Positions 34,477 to 45,889 of a stretch of DNA of 64,000 nt are shown here, in pieces. The DNA lies in the NCBI GenBank assembly GCA_020226215.1, contig CM035236.1, positions 9,491,001 through 9,555,000 on the forward strand. Reading direction: 5' to 3'. The position numbers were made by a program, and so were the translations under genes. A model generated the notes under the pieces. It did not search any database and was not told the DNA's origin. It saw only the letters and a program-made list of their open reading frames with translations. Position 1 is the first letter of the stretch. Each line of letters starts with the position of its first letter. This DNA is from Sindora glabra. Its lineage: Eukaryota; Streptophyta; Magnoliopsida; Fabales; Fabaceae.

Positions 34477-36900
34477 ATACATTTATCCTTACTATGACAC
34501 ATTCATATTAGCTATAGGATGAATTTGGATTAGGTTTAGGGTGAATGTAAATTAGGTCATTAACCCATGGTAATTTAATTTTTCTTTTCATAAATCTTTT
34601 AAGTAAGAATTATAACATTATTGTAAATTGAGTTATTATATCATTTTTTTGAGAGAAAAGTTTTTTATAAAAAAGATTTGGAAAGACTAGAATTTTTTTA
34701 ATTGTAAAAACTCTTTAATAAATTAACTTTTTAAGAAAGAGTAAAATTGTAAAAATGCATACTAATTTGTAAAATTGCAGACTAATTAGTTTTATATTTT
34801 GATTTAACTTTTCATTATCCATTCTTATGTAATTTTAAACACCCAAATAAGGAAGGTGAATTCATAACTTAACCTTTCATTTTCCTCCCTTTCCTTCCCC
34901 CTTATTTGACATAATTAAAAACAAGATTTTATTTTATTTTTAAATAAATTTCTTTCTAAAATAGTGATTGACTTTTACTAAAAAGAAATTTCATTTCATT
35001 TATAATTTTTATTTTAATTACATTTGTACTATTATAAGATCTATCAAATTTAGTATGAATTTCACTAAAATTCATTTCATTTGACTTAAAAATGTATTAT
35101 ATAAAGATTTACCCTCTTTCTAACTTTGTATTTACTATGATACTATTGAATTTTATGTTTTAATTGAATTGCATGCATTTTTCAATATATTTCAAACAAA
35201 ATAATTCATTTATAAATGAATTGAAATCATTATTTTTGATAAAGTTTTCAAATACTATAATTCATTTATAGCTGAAATTAAAATCATTTCTATGGAAGTG
35301 CAATGAAATGAAATCAAATTAACTCTAGAAAACGAGCCCTTCCCCTCCATTATCTCCCATTGTCTTTCCTCCCCACATCCTACCTCCCAAACATACAATT
35401 GAAGATTTTGTTTTTGACGAACCTGGTACAGATATGATGATTTGATAATTATAATAATAATAATAATTGCTCTATTAATTAAAATAATAATCATTAATGC
35501 AATAATTATTTTCTTTAAAGAGAACATATAACATATAAATCATGAGCTAAATAGGGGACCCCTTTAGAGAATTTTATCTAAAATTTTTCCTTGGGTTATC
35601 TCTTTTTAAAGCGAAGTACGCAAAAAATTCATATAGTAAATGTAGGGAAACTCAAATTATATTCGGCTTTTTGCTACTTGGTGCAAAAAGAAGTATCTTC
35701 AGTGAATTATAATCGAATTTTTACTGCTGGTTGTACATGGAAGGAGCCATCTTAAGCAAAAAGTTATGGTGTGATCCAATATTCTCTTGGTATAATTAGT
35801 TGTTGCCTTTTCCAGAATATCTATGCCGAGTAAACGTCCATCAGCTGACAGTTCATTCTGTCCTTAATGAACTTCACAAAAATACTTAGATTTTGATACT
35901 TATACTTTTTTTTAATCTTAAAAATCCATACAGTTAAAATGTGATGTTACTCTAAAAGATTTTGACGAAACCACCCGTTAAAAGATTTTTCCCATGTTCA
36001 ATTACTGTTTGTATTTGGAAACTGAGTCGAACAACTCCTAATATTAAATTCCCTAAAATTGTAGTTTTATTTTACTATAATTATTATAATTTTACTAATC
36101 GAAATTTAAAACTATGTCTTTATCTTGTCCATAATGCAAAAACACATCTGAAATTTATATTAATCACTATTTATCTAAATTTTCTTTTCAATTTTACTAG
36201 AGTATGTTGAAGCTTGTGCCATCCGTAATTTCTCAAAGTATCAATATCTATGAAAGATATAGTAGAGTTATAAATTCTGCTCATGTATTCTTTTTGGGTT
36301 GATTCATAAGAAAATACTTTTATATTCGATCCGGCGTTAATAATGAATACCTAAACGGCAAAACATTTTTCGTATGAATTTTTTCAATAAAATTTCTAAT
36401 AACTACATGTTTGTAAAATTAGTAATTTATGTATTTCAGAAAATATTTTTATTTTCTACATTAAAAAAAATCATTTTCGATACTGAACCACTAAAAATAC
36501 ACTTTTGTAAAAGAAAAAAAATCTGTTGATTACATTTTAACTTATCATGCATATCATTTTCCATTAAATAATTGAACATATGATTATTATAACATGAAAT
36601 TATAAAAAAATTAATTATGATTATACCATTATGAAAAATATTATAGGTCCTAAAAATAGGATTCGAAATTGATTTTCAAATTTTTTATATTCATTGAAAA
36701 TCTATTTTTTAGTGATATAGCATTGCTATACTATTATAGATATCAATGCAACTATAATATTATATGTAATATTATGATCACAAATACAACCCGCGGATTA
36801 AATTCATGAACTAAACTGTTAATTGCAAATGTGTGGTGGTTCAATCAAAGAAAGTGATATTTATTTTTTGTATTTGACCCTAAAAGGTTAAAGTCTACGC
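33301..36900. other. AT-rich spacer with microsatellites
   Basis: No gene is supported; the frames at 35255-35527 and 35962-36210 are low-complexity or AT-driven. It contains TTA/ATT-rich stretches (33560-33720), a long AT tract (34426-34474), an AAT tract (about 35447-35468) and a segment (34915-35330) similar to 13740-14190. Confidence 0.5.
34426..34474. repeat. AT microsatellite
   Basis: About 24 uninterrupted AT units, ending in a TCTATAC break. Confidence 0.92.
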
Positions 36901-37218
36901 TTTCATCAACCAAGCCGACAGGCAATGCAGTCAGAATAAATTGAACGTACATCATAGAAAGCCAAGAGGGAGACACAGTAAGTTTGTAATGCAAGAAAAG
37001 AGGCTACCTGTACATTGAAAAAATACAAGTGCGAGTTACATTTTCGATACTTCTCCATACAGTAAGAAAGATAAAGTGGATAATTACAAATCAAGTAGAT
37101 GATTCAATCCAGAGTCCAACCTTTCTTTCTTTTTCTCAGGAACTGAGAAAGTAACTCCCTCAACTAATAACTAGGTCTAGGTTAGCTCCTACAGTTCTGC
37201 ATGCCCAAGAAGGCAAAG

Positions 37219-37498
37219 TTAATTCTTGATGGAGTGTCCAACACCTGGGCTGTAACCTGGGGAAGTGGGCCTGAAATCATCAACTTCGTATTCTGCTTGA
37301 CTCGTTCTTCCTAGCTGCGCACTGGCTGTGGTGCTTACATGATCACTGCCACGAGCAGCTGCTGCAACATTCATGATGTTTTCATGAGAGCACTTTCTGG
37401 ACCTCAATGTCTCCCCTCATCGTGGGGAATTTGTTAGTGTGGTAAGATAAAAACTAGAAAGAGAACACAAGCAATTTGAAGTCTAATGTTTGCGCCAT
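37219..37498 (-). pseudogene. CEP precursor with intact CEP domain but broken leader
   Basis: The 3' part is open for 62 codons (37219-37407) and ends in a clean CEP core, DFRPTSPGYSPGVGH, plus SIKN. Upstream an ATG at 37496-37498 starts MAQTLDFKLLVFSF, the beginning of a CEP-type signal peptide, but meets TAG at 37454-37456. A GR(H)-type motif can be seen (GAGGGGAGACAT on the minus strand, about 37409-37430), but it is one base out of frame with the CEP part. At least two indels therefore separate the leader from the peptide. A TATA box remains at 37612-37620. It could be a recent pseudogene, or the breaks could be assembly errors in a functional gene. An intron is less likely, because CEP genes are usually intronless and I see no good splice pair. 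Confidence 0.8.
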
Positions 37499-37611
37499 GA
37501 GGAAACTGAAGAGCGATTGATGAACGAAAAATGGTAGAAAATAGGAAGAGAAAGGACAAGTCGGCGAGGAAGATAGATTGTTTGATGCTGCAAGTTCCGT
37601 CGTGGCTTCGG

Positions 37612-37620
37612 GTATTTATA
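37612..37620 (-). promoter_or_regulatory. TATA box of damaged CEP gene
   Basis: Minus strand TATAAATAC, 114 bp before the ATG, the same spacing as in the block A and B genes. Confidence 0.65.
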
Positions 37621-38480
37621 GATGCACAATACTAATCATATCTGATTCAATTCACTAGTTATTACTTCTTGCATACTTTACAAAGTTTGATTTAATTTGA
37701 TTTCATTTATTCACTAATTTTGTCAAAGGCATTATGAGTAATAATAAAAAATAAATAAATTGACCATGAATATTGTTGAGAAATTATCAATTGTACTCAA
37801 TATATTTAGGCTCAGTTTGTTTTGCAAAAAAATGTTTTTTGTAGGAAAATCCCATTTCTTTATATATAAATGCAGGAATACTATGTATCTCTATACTTTG
37901 TGTTTTAAAAAAAATACCTAAAAGCATGGTAGTAGAGAAAAACCTCTTTGAAAAAAAAAAAGAAATTGTCTTCTACCAAACTCTTTATATTTAATGTGGA
38001 ATATATAAACCATTTTCCATCATCTTAATATTTTATATCTATGTTCTTACAAAAGATATTTTTTTATCGATGGAAATAAATAGAGCTTGATATTTTAAGA
38101 TTTTAGACACCAAACAATGTGCTGTCTTTCACTCCTCGTTGCTAGGAAATAAAAAATAGGATTCTTGATGGACATTCTCTCACAAAAGAATACAAATAGA
38201 AGGAAACTCATGAGTTTGCATAGTTTTTTTTCCCTTTTTGATTATATTTTACTTCTATTGAAGAGCAATAAACACAAAATTTTTATGTATAATGAAATCC
38301 AAAATCTACTATATGAATAATGAGTTCAAAAAAATTAATATATATTTTTTTTCAAGGTAACAAAGGAAAAATATCAAATAGGAAAGGAGAGTCTCAAATC
38401 CAACTCTAATGGCCAAATTAATAGTCAAGGCCAACCTCTCACAAGTGAAAAAGCACAACCATCATGTTTGGTTTGTTTAG
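37621..38480. other. AT-rich spacer, no gene recognised
   Basis: I see homopolymer runs and AT-rich sequence only. Confidence 0.5.
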
Positions 38481-41400
38481 TGTCACAAGCTAGTAGTTGT
38501 TGTAGTCTAATAGGAAAACAAGTTCAATTTAAGATGATATTGTGAGAAAATATCAATTATATTGTAGAGGACTAGTGGCTAAAATTTGGGACCAATTGAA
38601 CTTGTGTACTATTTTTTTCTTATTTTCCCAAGTTTTAGGCTATTTTAGTAATTTTGGCATAGTTCAAGAATTTTGAGGAGTTCAAAAGGCCTATATTTAT
38701 GATCCTCACATTTTTTATCTTCGTGTTAGTGAATTTTGGTGCCTATTGGACACTTAAAGCATTGTGAAAAAGGCTTATAATGATTCAAAAAGAGTATGAC
38801 TATTTATGTCGGGCAAGCTTTTGTTCAAAATTCTCTTTAAAGGAGTGGAGTGGCAGAAGGGTTGATGGGATGCCTAAACATATTGAGCTAGGGACTAAGG
38901 GATGTTGGTTGTAGCCATCTCCTACAAACTTAAACTATGGAATGAGACATAAACTAAATGAATAAAGTATCCCTTTCCTTATTTAAAATATCTTTTTTTC
39001 AACTTGTTGTACTTGAAGGCTCTCAATGTAGGGCAATCTTATGGCTTAGTATACATAAGTGCTTCATCAAAACTCAATTGTGGCTTGTGGACTTTTGAGT
39101 TTCATCATCTATTCCAAGAATGTCGCATAGGTTTAATGGGAAGGTTGACATGTTTGCCAAGAATGACAAGCACGCATTGCATGATTTCAAGTAGAGAGCT
39201 ACTGGCTCATGATAAATGGTATTAGAGCCTGATTTGTGCCAGGGAGCTAAGATTGGATAGGCTACAATTGGTTAGATATAGCTTGTCCAATGCTATGGAA
39301 GGGATGTGCAAAGTGATTATCCTTAAACTCAAAGGAGTTATTACCAAAGATTTAACCAGAGGTTGGATCGGCCTAAAAAGCTAGTGTACGAGAGGATGAT
39401 GCATTCGAATGATCATGGATTAGTGCATTAAGCATAAACATTTATGCAAGAGGGTTTACTTATGTGCATACAACATTGGTTATGCACTCATTCATAGTAG
39501 TAGTATCAAAGGATGTAAATACCATCTAGAAAGATGAGTGAATTGATGGCTTATCTAGTAGGAGAAACCTTGGTCTTGCCAGAGGGCTTGACCATTTCCT
39601 AAGGGATTGATAGTGTTAGAGGATGAAGGTTGTGTAAAAATGTGTGGCCATAATTGAAGGGTACAAGCAAATTGCTATAGAGAGAGTAGTTTAAAATTGT
39701 ATCGAGATAGTTTGAAGGGATCATTTGTATTGCTCAAGGAAGCAAAGTCATAGAGCAAAGTAGAGGTTTAAAGAAATCGATGCATTATGCATTATTTATA
39801 GGTTTGATAGAGAGTGCATAATCTCCTCGAAGATTCATTGATGTAGTAGGTTAGGCTATATAGTTGCTTTGTAAAGTGGCAATAATGACTCAGAGCATTA
39901 TGTAGTCATAGGGTTGAGAGACTTTGTGGTAATGATCATAAGTTCACATTTGCTTGTGCATAAGCAAAGTGGAACTTAAGCTAGAATGAAGGATGCTTTA
40001 TATTTAACCTTTTTTAAGATGTTTAAGTAAAGGAGCCATCAAATGATTTACTTAAAGAAGTTGTCAAAGGATGCACAAAGGAAGGGTTATGATAACCATG
40101 GTGCTAGAAAGCATCAAACCTGAGTGGGTTATGGTAGCTAATAAGATGCTAGAGGGTATTAATTCAAAGAGGATTAGAGGATCCAATCAAGCATGGAAGT
40201 GGCATTGCAAAGTATTATGAATTAACTGAAAGTGATGCAAGTGGACTTGTAAGCAAGGCTATGGGCTCTATACAAAAATCAAGTGTTAGTCTTAGTTCTT
40301 GCACTGATGCAGGGGGACATTAGGTATAAAACACTTGTTAGTAGGTAGTTTAAAGTGTTAAGCATTGCTCAAGAGTTATAGTGTTAGCACACACTTTTTA
40401 CTATAGAGGTGGAATTTATGCAAGCTACAGAGGTAGTGAGCACAAAGTTGCAAAGGCAACTATCCATTAGATGAGTTATAAAGGTAATGAGTTTAGGAGA
40501 GCTAGTGGGAAAGTGGCAATAGAGGGTGTTAGGACATTTTGAAAGGAGTTTATAGTGGCAGCCTTTTAAAAAATTTATGGAGGATGCATTTGACCAAAAG
40601 GATACCTATGTTGCAAAGGTGACAACCTAACTTTAAGATAGGAAACATTCATAATGCTTAAAGAGACAAGCATGAGCAATTGAGATAGTAACTCTAAGAA
40701 GTAAGCTAAAGACTAACATAAAGTTTCAAGAGAGTAAGTAGATTCTTCATGAAGCTTTGTCAAATTGAAATGTCAACAAAGGCATTGGGATTTGAAGTGG
40801 GGGAGAATGTCACAAGTTAAAAGTTGTAACAATTTGACAAGAGAATATGCTTAGTTTAAGATTAGACTTGGAAAAGAAATCAAGCATGTTGTAAAGGACT
40901 TGTGGCTAAAATTTAGGATCAATCTAACTTGTATACTATTTTTTTAGTTTTCCTAAATTTAGGAGTATTTTGATAATTTTGGCATGGTTTAAGAATTTAA
41001 AAGAGTTGGAAAAGCTTGTATTTATGATCCTTACATTCTTATCTTCATGTTGGTGCATTTTGGTGCTTATCAAACACCCAAAACATCAAGAAAAGGGCTT
41101 ATGACAAATTAGAAAAAGCATGTCTATTTGTGCTAGCTACACTTTTATTCATAATGCTCTTTAAGATGATGGAATGTTAGAAGGGACAATGGGGTACCTA
41201 GACACTAAGTTAGGGACTTAAATGTGCTAACTTATAGCTATCCCTTACACATTTAAAATTATAGAGTGAGACATAAGCCAAGTGAGTAGAATGTCTCTCT
41301 CCTTATTCAAATTGTCCCTTTTTTAGCTCATTGTACCTAGAGGCTCTTGGTATGGTGCAATCTTATGTCCTAGTATGCATGGGTGCTTCAATGGCATTCC

Positions 41401-41538
41401 ATTGTGGCTTATGGATTTGTGAGTTCTATCATTTATTCCAAGAGTGTTGTGTGGGTTTAATGGGAATGTTAGCATGTTCACCAAGTGTGGCAAGCATGTA
41501 CCACATGATTTTGGTTAGAGAGCTACTAGCCTATAATA
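38481..41538 (+). mobile_element. Non-autonomous LTR retroelement, copy 2
   Basis: About 3.06 kb on the plus strand. LTRs are 38481-39214 (734 bp) and 40808-41538 (731 bp), the primer site 39217-39230, and the polypurine tract 40794-40807 (GAAGTGGGGGAGAA). It is flanked by TTAG (38477-38480) and CTAG (41539-41542), a likely 4-bp target duplication with one change. The internal 1.6 kb shares order and sequence with copies 1 and 3 and has no gag or pol motif. The frames 39004-39225 and 41331-41567 are equivalent LTR positions, not genes. It is more diverged from consensus than copy 3. Confidence 0.87.
39217..39230 (+). promoter_or_regulatory. Primer binding site of copy 2
   Basis: TGGTATTAGAGCCT, a one- or two-base variant of the tRNA-iMet primer site, two bases after the 5' LTR. 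Confidence 0.8.
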
Positions 41539-41965
41539 CTAGTTGTATTTGTCTCTTAGCCATATAGTTGGCCCATCATGCAATCATCACTTCAATTTTT
41601 TTTTTATAATCCACTATATAGTAAAATATGAGTTGGGATACAGTAGATTGTATATATATATTTATGTATATACACACATACAATTCACTAGCTAGGACCT
41701 GCTTAAGTACAATCTTTTAAATTAATCTATTGAATCGATGATTGAATATCCTTACAGAAAGCAAAGGGTCGGTCATATGGGTTTCATGAAAGTGTCCTTA
41801 ATTTTGCTCTTCATATAACCCAAGGGTTGCCTTTAGAACACTAAATTTTAGAAAGAATTCACTTAACTTTCCCTGTTCTATATGCACCTTCCTTCCCACT
41901 AAACATCCTACATGCATAGCCCTTTATTTGCCGTCTTTAGTAGGATTCGTTATAAGCATGGATAG
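41539..41965. other. Short spacer, no gene recognised
   Basis: Lies between the non-autonomous LTR element and the solo LTR. No feature is supported. Confidence 0.5.
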
Positions 41966-42742
41966 TGTCACGGGCTGGCAACTTCACTTGCTAGATCGTG
42001 CGACGCTTGCTATCAACAACCTGAAAGCAAGCTAGCCAAAGATTAGACCCACGACACCCAAGTGGGCTAACATACCTAGCAGCAATAAGATTAAAGGGTA
42101 CAGCGGAAGAAAGGCAACCAAAACACGCATAAATAAGGGTAACGATGGCACAACACATAGCACAAAGCATATTAAAGGTAACTACGAAGCACACAAGTGC
42201 AAAATATGCAATGCGGATGAATGTGGGCAAATGCGGCCAAAACTGGCTAGAATTTGGGATATCGTAATTTAGAAGAGGGGCTACTTCTTTGATTCATATA
42301 ATCCTCCATACAGTATTGAAAATGTGCAAGGCAGGTACAAGCCGCACATTCCATCCCCTAGACTAGTGTTAGGTTCCCACCAAGGTCACATAACACTCCT
42401 CCCCTAAAGAGCATTATAAGCCAAACCCAAAATTGCCTAAGATGACATGCTTTTTCCGAGTTGTCATAAGGGCTTTTCGAGTGGAAATTTGTTACCAAAA
42501 TACACCGATAGAAAGCTAAAAATGCAAGGATCACAGCCAAGTGCTTTCCTACTCGCACTGGACAAGTTAACTTGGTTAAAAATACATGTAAAGTGCAAAT
42601 ACATAGAAAAATAGCAAAAATAGTACACAAGTTGGAATGACCCCAAATTTGGGCTAAAAGGTCTCCATCCTATGCTTGAATTATCTGCCAAGTACGGAGC
42701 TTGTTTGCTTGGTGAACTGGTGTGCAAGGCCGACTTGTGACA
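41966..42742 (-). mobile_element. Solo LTR of the chromovirus family
   Basis: 777 bp, matching the chromovirus LTRs at 3099-3892 and 8557-9350 from TGTCACGGGCTGG to CGACTTGTGACA, with small deletions (near 42106 and 42480). No internal sequence follows on either side. It is flanked by ATAG and TTAG, so unequal recombination between two LTRs is the likely origin. It is more diverged than the pair at 3-9 kb, hence an older insertion. Frames inside it are incidental. Confidence 0.93.
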
Positions 42743-44819
42743 TTAGCTAGGTTAATGTCAATTTTTTTGGATTAATTAATTTATGACTTCCCATAGTTGG
42801 CGCACTTTGATTCATAACTAACTATTCATATCTTATCTAACAAAAAAAAAGTTCATATCTTAAACTCAAATTTTATTACAAGTAATATCAACAGTGATTA
42901 CATGTTTTAACTTCGAAACAAATTAAGCAAATTGTGATATTCATAAATTTTTTGTCAGGGGAAAAAATTGTGTAGCCGCGCAAGCAGACTTAAACCTACA
43001 ACCAGAGGGTCATTCGTACAAGATTTCAAATGGTAACTTAGAAAGAATGAACAAAAAAGCAAAAGATTCCCTTGAATGTGTCAATGAAAAAGTTAACTAA
43101 ACAAAAGTTGATACTTTTCCTCAGTTTGAGGGAGACTCATTGATTCTCGACTTGCATGCATAAGGTGCTTTAGAATAATAAATCGCTAATATGTAGGTAC
43201 GAATGTTCTACTATACGACTGTTGGGATTGACAAAACGATTAACTACAAGATACCGCTTTCGTTAATAAAAACCACGAACCTGTGTTTCAATGTTTAGCA
43301 TAATTCTTGATGTTGTGCCTCACCCATTATCACCAGACGAGAACCTAGAAAATAACTGATACTGGCACCGCTATAGACTTAATGCATGTACGTTGCATTG
43401 CATGTAGGTACGAATAAGATTTCCAAGAAGAAATTTAGATATTCCAAGGGGAAGTATTCGCCTTACATCTGGAACTGTTTTTTTACGATCTATATATAAT
43501 TCAATCTGCTAATTATATGTATATTATTAATAATTGTATGTATATTATCAGTATAAATTTGTTGCTTTTATCTTAAATTGCCTAACAAATACTACAATTT
43601 TAGTTTTCAGTAATTACATTTTAACATGTCCAAACTGCATCCAAACTGTACTTTGTTTGAAAATTGCGCTAAACAAGGTGGTAATTCTTCTCGCAACTAG
43701 CAATTAGAATATTCCTTTAAGGACTTAACACATACATTACAAGGAACTTTGGAGTACATAAACTGAGAACCTATGCCGCTTGGCAGATTTTTCTGTAGAT
43801 ATTAAGTGGTTTGCATGCTATTGCTAGCTGTATGGCATATTCTTATGATGCCCTACTCCGAAGTTGAAATCACATGAAAATTTTGTAAATAATGTACTTC
43901 TTCATTTGGATTTACGAGACCCATTTAACTCTTCTACTAATTTCTTGAACTTCTCGAAGTTTTCGTATTTCACAATGAAGGAAAATTTGTGGCAATAATT
44001 TTTTTTTTGTCATAATCCTCAGTAAAGACACTCCTTCGAAATGGTTTATGACAAGCAAATAAGTTCACGAGGCCTTTAAAGAATTAAAATGACAATTTGA
44101 TTTGAACTTTATGATTTTAAGTAAAATAAATGTGTCTTTAATTTAAATAAATTTATGGCCACTATCTATTGTAATTTTCTTCCCAAGAAAATCATTGTTC
44201 AAGGAGAGGAATCAATATTTATAACCCAATCCATGCTCTCAAAGAAAAATATTTATGCACATTTACAATAATAAATAGTATTTTTGGGCCTTTTTTTACA
44301 CTTTGAACTCGTCTTGTTCAAGGCATATCACTCAGTTCCTCGTTAATATTCATTTTTGTAATACATTCTGTGCAAAAGAAATGGAACCATCTTAGCTATT
44401 CTTGTATAGCATGGATTTAAATTGCAGTCTGCAACCACAAAATTGCAGTTCAGACTATATAGCATATGTGATTTTTGTAATTTTGTACTGCAATGGCTGC
44501 TCTTTTTCACATTTTCTCGAAATTTTGCTAATTGCCATGAAACTGCAACCGTGACCACAATTGTAATTTAGAACACTGCAGTATAGTTAACAGTTCGAAA
44601 CCATGTTTGCGCTTAAGGAGGGAGCTGAAGAGAGATAGACAAAAGTTGACATGAAATATTTAACAGACTAAAACATATACACGCACGCTTGGTGACCAAC
44701 ATGAATTGATGAAAACTGATACCTAGCTAACAGTGAAATGAAGTAGCATTTTCTAAGCAACCACACAACATATAGTTATCAAACATAACATAATCTTCTA
44801 TATAGTTATCATGCCTTGC
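42743..44819. other. Spacer, no gene recognised
   Basis: Non-coding as far as I can see. A segment at 44380-44660 has GCAGTT/GCAACC motifs and a GCTTAAGGAGGGAG stretch shared with about 31180-31570 in block B, a possible decayed repeat. The minus frame at 44343-44558 falls in this repeat. Confidence 0.45.
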
Positions 44820-45101
44820 TTAGTTGTGAACAGAATGGCCTACACCAGGGCTGTGACCCGGGGTCGTGGGTCGAAATGCGTCCACGTAACCCTCCAGATT
44901 CCTATTACGCTGCAGCTTGGTAGGGCTCCACACAACACTTCCTTTCGTTCCTTCTGCACTGTCAATAGCTTCAGGACTGAAGCAGCTGATACAGTTGGCT
45001 AAATGGTTCCTTTCTTTCAAGTTCCTTCCTTGGATAAAGAGTAGTTCATGGGACAAAATCATCAGAATAAAGAACAAGTAAGTGGGAGTAGCATATGCCA
45101 T
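44820..45101 (-). CDS. CEP precursor with one CEP domain
   Basis: A 93-residue precursor. The signal peptide spans about 1-25 (YLFFILMILSHELLFIQG), followed by GRNLKERN, the post-signal motif typical of CEP precursors. The middle has two cysteines (ANCISC) not seen in the other copies. One CEP core, AFRPTTPGHSPGVGH, lies at 75-89, with tail SVHN. The core is identical to that of the 18143 gene except alanine for aspartate at position 1, and the tails are similar (SVHN versus FVHN). It appears single-exon, with TATA at 45203-45211. It lies outside the A/B/C duplication. Confidence 0.94.
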   Translation of the reverse strand: MAYATPTYLFFILMILSHELLFIQGRNLKERNHLANCISCFSPEAIDSAEGTKGSVVWSPTKLQRNRNLEGYVDAFRPTTPGHSPGVGHSVHN

Positions 45102-45202
45102 GGTTACAGGTTAAGTAGGAAACAAGAAGCAAGGAAAGACTACCTAGGGTTTTGGGGAAGGAATCGAAGGAAGACTGGTGCATATGAGCCTACAACACTG
45201 AT

Positions 45203-45211
45203 GTATTTATA
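45203..45211 (-). promoter_or_regulatory. TATA box of the 44.8 kb CEP gene
   Basis: Minus strand TATAAATAC, 102 bp before the ATG. The same octamer is used by the 32.4, 37.2 and 58.1 kb copies. Confidence 0.72.
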
Positions 45212-45219
45212 GAGAAGGA

Positions 45220-45889
45220 AAAGGAGAGAAGCACGTGCTCCTAAGTGTGAGGATTGGCTAAAAGAAAACGAAGATTAAATACATACTTACATTTAAATTT
45301 ATATTTAAATAACTAAGCATTTTTATGGAGTTATAAAAATTTAAATATGTGAGACTAATTTAAATCAAATTCTGATGGTATATGCCAAACACTACCAGTA
45401 ATGTGGCCAAAACCAGGTCTGTAGAAAACAGTGAAAGTTAACCTGTTCAGCTAATAGTTTTTTATTATTTTATTTTCAAATTTCACCAACAGCAAACCTA
45501 ACCCAACCAAATAATAGTAAATTAAGGTAAATTTTATGCTGAAGCAATTGATCTCCTAAATTTTAGTCTAAAATGAGTTATTGCAAAATTGCACGTTAAT
45601 TACGTATATTACCGTCATTTAAATACTTTTTCTATATAGAGAATTCTTCAGCGAGGAAAAAAAAAAGTGCAAAAGGACAGCCATGGGAGAGGCGATCAAT
45701 GGAGTTGTGGCCACAAGTTTGTTACTAAAGTGAAAAATTGATGAGCACATAGTTAAAATATAAAGGTAAAAACACCATGGACGAAGCTTGAGAGAGAGTC
45801 GACTATCTGTCCTCATAAAGTTTAAAATGCCAAGTGCCAATGCTCTCTTCTTTTTCCTTATAATGCATTGTAGATTCTAGAGTGGCTAG
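45220..45889. other. Spacer, no gene recognised
   Basis: AT-rich. The minus frame at 45619-45840 lacks family signal. Confidence 0.45.

Noticed and set aside
37409..37456. Intron in the 37.2 kb CEP gene to explain the broken leader
   Set aside because: CEP genes are usually intronless, and no donor/acceptor pair restores the frame cleanly. Indels explain it better.
39004..41567. Frames 39004-39225 and 41331-41567 as a repeated small gene
   Set aside because: They occupy the same position in the two LTRs of one element and are not kept open in the other family members.
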